Assembly: GCA_963931255.1 (NCBI GenBank)
Contig: OZ006972.1
Coordinates: 1,116,001-1,180,000, forward strand
From: CALUVN01 sp944323595
GTDB lineage: Bacteria > Cyanobacteriota > Vampirovibrionia > Gastranaerophilales > Gastranaerophilaceae
DNA: 64,000 nucleotides
Reading direction: 5' to 3'
The notes beneath the pieces are model-generated. The model worked only from the letters and a program-made list of their open reading frames with translations. It had not been told where the DNA came from and searched no databases. Of the stretch, positions 61,670-64,000 are shown in pieces; within the stretch, counting starts at the first letter, position 1, and every line of letters starts with the position of its first letter. The position numbers and the translations under genes are program-made.

Positions 61670-62389
61670 TTATTTATTTCCGTATTCAATTAGCATTTCA
61701 AGATGCTGCGGGAATTTTTGCGGGAATTTGTCAAATGGTGCCGTTCCTTTTACGATATCAAGAATTTCCTTATCAATTTCTTCGTTTCCGGAGCTTTGCT
61801 GTAGTGCACTTTTGATAAGTTTTCCGTCAGAATTTATGTCAAGATATATTTTTACCTGCGTTTCAGGTTTTGTCGAGAGATTTTTATTTAATCTTCTTGT
61901 TAATCTCAAGCTTATATTTGACATGTACGCTCTATCCGTATACAGGCTTCCGTAAGGCATATATTTTACAAATGAATTGCTTGCCCCGTCAAAAACCTGA
62001 ATGTATTTCAGTCTGCCTGTCGGATAATCATATATTGCATCACTTTTCGGGTTAGACATTTTTTCTACACACACTTCAACAAGGTCGCCTGTTTTTTTAT
62101 CATACATCAGTTCTGCATAACGATATTGTACATAATAGTAGTTTGGATTTTTGTATTTATTATGTTTATTAGGGATTAATGTTTCGTTGTAGGTATCGGA
62201 AATTTTTCTGGTATCAATTCTTATTCTTGGAATAAGATTTTTGAACATTTTTTCACTTGCAAGGTTTACGAAATGATAACCGCCTGAATCCTGCTCTGTT
62301 AATTGATACGGAATAATTGTATCCTGTGCGTTTACGGTTGGTGCAGATAGTAGCAGTCCGCATGCTATTAGTAATAAATATTTTTTCAT
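61670..62389 (-). CDS. secreted protein with TonB-like C-terminal domain
   Basis: The 239-residue protein has a signal peptide (about 1-21, ending VNA). The C-terminal 70 residues (VKIYLDINSDGKLIKSALQQ...GNEEIDKEILDIVK; in part) match the TonB C-terminal pattern also seen in the two convergent genes. The N-part (YYYVQYRYAELMYDKKTG) is beta-rich and unrecognised. It has no membrane anchor beyond the signal. It may function with the convergent operon. Confidence 0.6.
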   Translation of the reverse strand: MKKYLLLIACGLLLSAPTVNAQDTIIPYQLTEQDSGGYHFVNLASEKMFKNLIPRIRIDTRKISDTYNETLIPNKHNKYKNPNYYYVQYRYAELMYDKKTGDLVEVCVEKMSNPKSDAIYDYPTGRLKYIQVFDGASNSFVKYMPYGSLYTDRAYMSNISLRLTRRLNKNLSTKPETQVKIYLDINSDGKLIKSALQQSSGNEEIDKEILDIVKGTAPFDKFPQKFPQHLEMLIEYGNK

Positions 62390-62466
62390 AAAACAGCCTT
62401 ATCTTATATAAAATAACCAAAAAAATTATATCATATTGTTTTTTTAAGAGCAATCATTCAGATAAT

Positions 62467-63309
62467 TTATTGCTGTTGTTCTCTTTGTTGTCTTATATTG
62501 GCAGCACGCCATTTTAGAAGTGTCAATATAGTCAGAAATATCAGAGTTACACGATTTCTTTCATTCGCACTTTTGTACAACTCAAGTTTTTCTTCTTCCA
62601 GTGATTGGTTTTCTCTGTATTCATTAACATTTTTTTTGTTTATTAAAACTTTTTTACCGTTTTCAATCAAATAAAGTTCATCGCCGTTTCTGGAGAGCGT
62701 AATGTTTTTTTCTTCGGAATTATCCTCTCTGCTTTTGAGTTTTAGTGTGAAATTCGGGGCATCTTTATCAGTAAATTTTATATAGTAATCATTTATCCAC
62801 ATTACACTGTCATTATCCTGTTTACCTTTTATTGTCATTACGCCGGATATACTATCTTTATTTTGTTCATTGATATTCATATGCATATTGATAACTTTGT
62901 TATCAAGTTCAAAAGCGGCAAGATAATCATTCTGCGAACTCTTTATAATAGTTGCTCCGTCAACATCGTGAAGCTTATTTATATTAAAATAAGCAGATGA
63001 AACGCCGTCTTTTTTATATAATTTATCGCTTAGATTATAAAAATCCTGATTTATGGCGTGTTCATACTCCATTTTTTCCCGCCAGCTTTTATCAAGATTA
63101 TGTTTCATAATAGGTGTAACAACAATGGCATTTAACACAAGTCCCCAGTATAAGCCGTTTCCTAAAGTGCGCAGGCATCCGTGACTCGGGTGAGGATTTT
63201 CTTCCGGTTCATTATTCCGGTGAGGATATTGTGAATTAAGTGTACCGCCTGCAGCACTTTTAAAATTAATGTTTTTGTGTAAATCCGGCTTAACCGGTAT
63301 AATTTTCAT
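62467..63309 (-). CDS. membrane protein with N-terminal IxF motif
   Basis: The 280-residue protein starts with a short tail and the motif NINFKSAAGG, then a hydrophobic segment (about 53-70), a beta-rich soluble domain (about 105-225) and a C-terminal hydrophobic segment (about 252-266). It is not recognised. It is followed upstream, on the same strand, by another IxF-motif protein 20 bases away, so the two form a pair. Function is unknown. Confidence 0.55.
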   Translation of the reverse strand: MKIIPVKPDLHKNINFKSAAGGTLNSQYPHRNNEPEENPHPSHGCLRTLGNGLYWGLVLNAIVVTPIMKHNLDKSWREKMEYEHAINQDFYNLSDKLYKKDGVSSAYFNINKLHDVDGATIIKSSQNDYLAAFELDNKVINMHMNINEQNKDSISGVMTIKGKQDNDSVMWINDYYIKFTDKDAPNFTLKLKSREDNSEEKNITLSRNGDELYLIENGKKVLINKKNVNEYRENQSLEEEKLELYKSANERNRVTLIFLTILTLLKWRAANIRQQREQQQ

Positions 63310-63329
63310 ATTATACTTCCTTAGATTAA

Positions 63330-63623
63330 TTATAAATTGTTGTGGATTTTTTTATTGTCAATATCTGTTTTGATGAGAGAACATGTGCCGGCAATCGCAC
63401 CGATAACCCCGTTAATAAACAAAGAGTTTTTCAGAGGTGATTTGAAAAATACAGGACATTTTCTCAATATAAAGTCGAAAACAACTCCAAAACCAAACCA
63501 TGCGCCTGCTGTATTTACACCTTGATGTATTGGTGAGCGGCGTTCAAATGTTGGTGAATTCTGTTTTTGCGCACAAAAATTCACGCTATTATATTTGGGG
63601 CTTTGAATGCTTGTTACTTTCAT
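63330..63623 (-). CDS. small membrane protein with N-terminal IxF-like motif
   Basis: The 97-residue protein begins with a short tail and SVNFCAQKQN, followed by TFERR and two hydrophobic segments (about 40-57 and 67-85). It is unrecognised. ATG 63623 gives a compact tail like its neighbours; an earlier ATG adds 12 residues. It shares the strand and likely the transcript with 62467-63309. Confidence 0.5.
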   Translation of the reverse strand: MKVTSIQSPKYNSVNFCAQKQNSPTFERRSPIHQGVNTAGAWFGFGVVFDFILRKCPVFFKSPLKNSLFINGVIGAIAGTCSLIKTDIDNKKIHNNL

Positions 63624-63663
63624 ATCTAGTGTTGTATAATAAACAAATTTCAAATGCAAGAAA

Positions 63664-64000
63664 TTATTGCCAATTGTAGTTTTGCCCGGTGCTTACATCT
63701 TCAATTTTTATATATTTTGAAAGTATAATTTTTGCTTCTAAATCTGTGCAATGGCAAGGGAATATTCTGGAGATATTTTGTTCCTGCAAATATTCTCCGA
63801 GCGCGTGAATTTCGTCTTCATTTCTATTTATCAAATAAAGACCGCCGATTATTGTATTAATTTTATCAACACCTGTTACATGTTTTGCGTGGTCGATAAT
63901 ATTTTCAACTCCGCTGTGCGAACAGCCTGATATAATTACAAGTCCGTCTTTTGATTTATAGGCAACCGCAATTTCATCCGGTGCATAATCTTTTTTGACT
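63664..64000 (-). CDS. MBL-fold protein, paralogue of 15702-16451 (5' end beyond window)
   Basis: The frame is open from the window edge to a TAA at 63664-63666 (111 residues). It has SGCSHSGV, IIGGLYLIN, PCHCTDLEAKIILSKY and STG, aligning with the C-terminal half of the MBL protein at 15702-16451. A tyrosine replaces the histidine of GGLH, which could affect metal binding. The N-terminal metal motif lies beyond the window. Confidence 0.75.
   Translation of the reverse strand, partial: VKKDYAPDEIAVAYKSKDGLVIISGCSHSGVENIIDHAKHVTGVDKINTIIGGLYLINRNEDEIHALGEYLQEQNISRIFPCHCTDLEAKIILSKYIKIEDVSTGQNYNWQ

Overview
The window is AT-rich DNA from a Gram-negative-type bacterium. It encodes an outer-membrane efflux factor, a periplasmic OmpH-like protein, autotransporter-type barrels and TonB-like proteins. 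An SLH-domain protein, several proteins sharing a short N-terminal IxF-type motif, and the yceD-rpmF-plsX-fab cluster together suggest a gut member of the non-photosynthetic Cyanobacteria sister group (Vampirovibrionia/Melainabacteria, Gastranaerophilales). That placement is inference; there is no rRNA or tRNA in the window to test it.

Layout. (1) 1-4.9 kb is an accessory region: a Hachiman anti-phage pair (hamA, and hamB cut by the window edge), a minimal tyrosine recombinase, a hipBA toxin-antitoxin pair with twin operators, a lone XRE regulator and a small HAD protein. (2) 5-10.1 kb holds a DedA protein and a MarR-controlled EmrAB/TolC-type efflux system around a palindromic operator. (3) 10.2-16.9 kb holds a cupin, a second MarR regulator with an operator inside its promoter, an unusual radical SAM protein, an acyltransferase, a low-affinity phosphate transporter with its PhoU-like partner, and an MBL-fold protein. 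(4) 17-22.8 kb holds a very large repeat-rich autotransporter with a G12 tract near its start, flanked on both sides by related non-coding repeats. (5) 22.8-33.9 kb holds peroxiredoxin, DJ-1 and OmpH genes, then the lipid cluster yceD-rpmF-plsX-fabH-fabD-fabG-acpP-fabF, interrupted by a HepT/MntA toxin-antitoxin pair. (6) 33.9-43.5 kb holds signalling genes (stand-alone receiver, histidine kinase plus REC-GGDEF-like-REC), a membrane-anchored small heat-shock-like protein, a GT10 fucosyltransferase, a secreted Lys/His-rich protein, prs, ispF, tdk and a pgi-like gene. (7) 43.5-56.3 kb holds a second autotransporter, an EndoQ-UvrD fusion, prmC, a CtpA-type protease, an SLH protein, an ABC solute-binding lipoprotein and plsY. 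(8) 56.4-62.4 kb is a cell-envelope gene set (vWA, FHA-like multi-pass, TonB-like proteins and a 45-residue membrane protein) that I cannot match to a described system. The window ends in two IxF-motif proteins and a partial MBL protein.

The most interesting items are the likely phase-variable autotransporter, the EndoQ-UvrD fusion, the vWA/FHA/TonB-like operon, the Hachiman/hipBA accessory region and the recurring N-terminal IxF motif.
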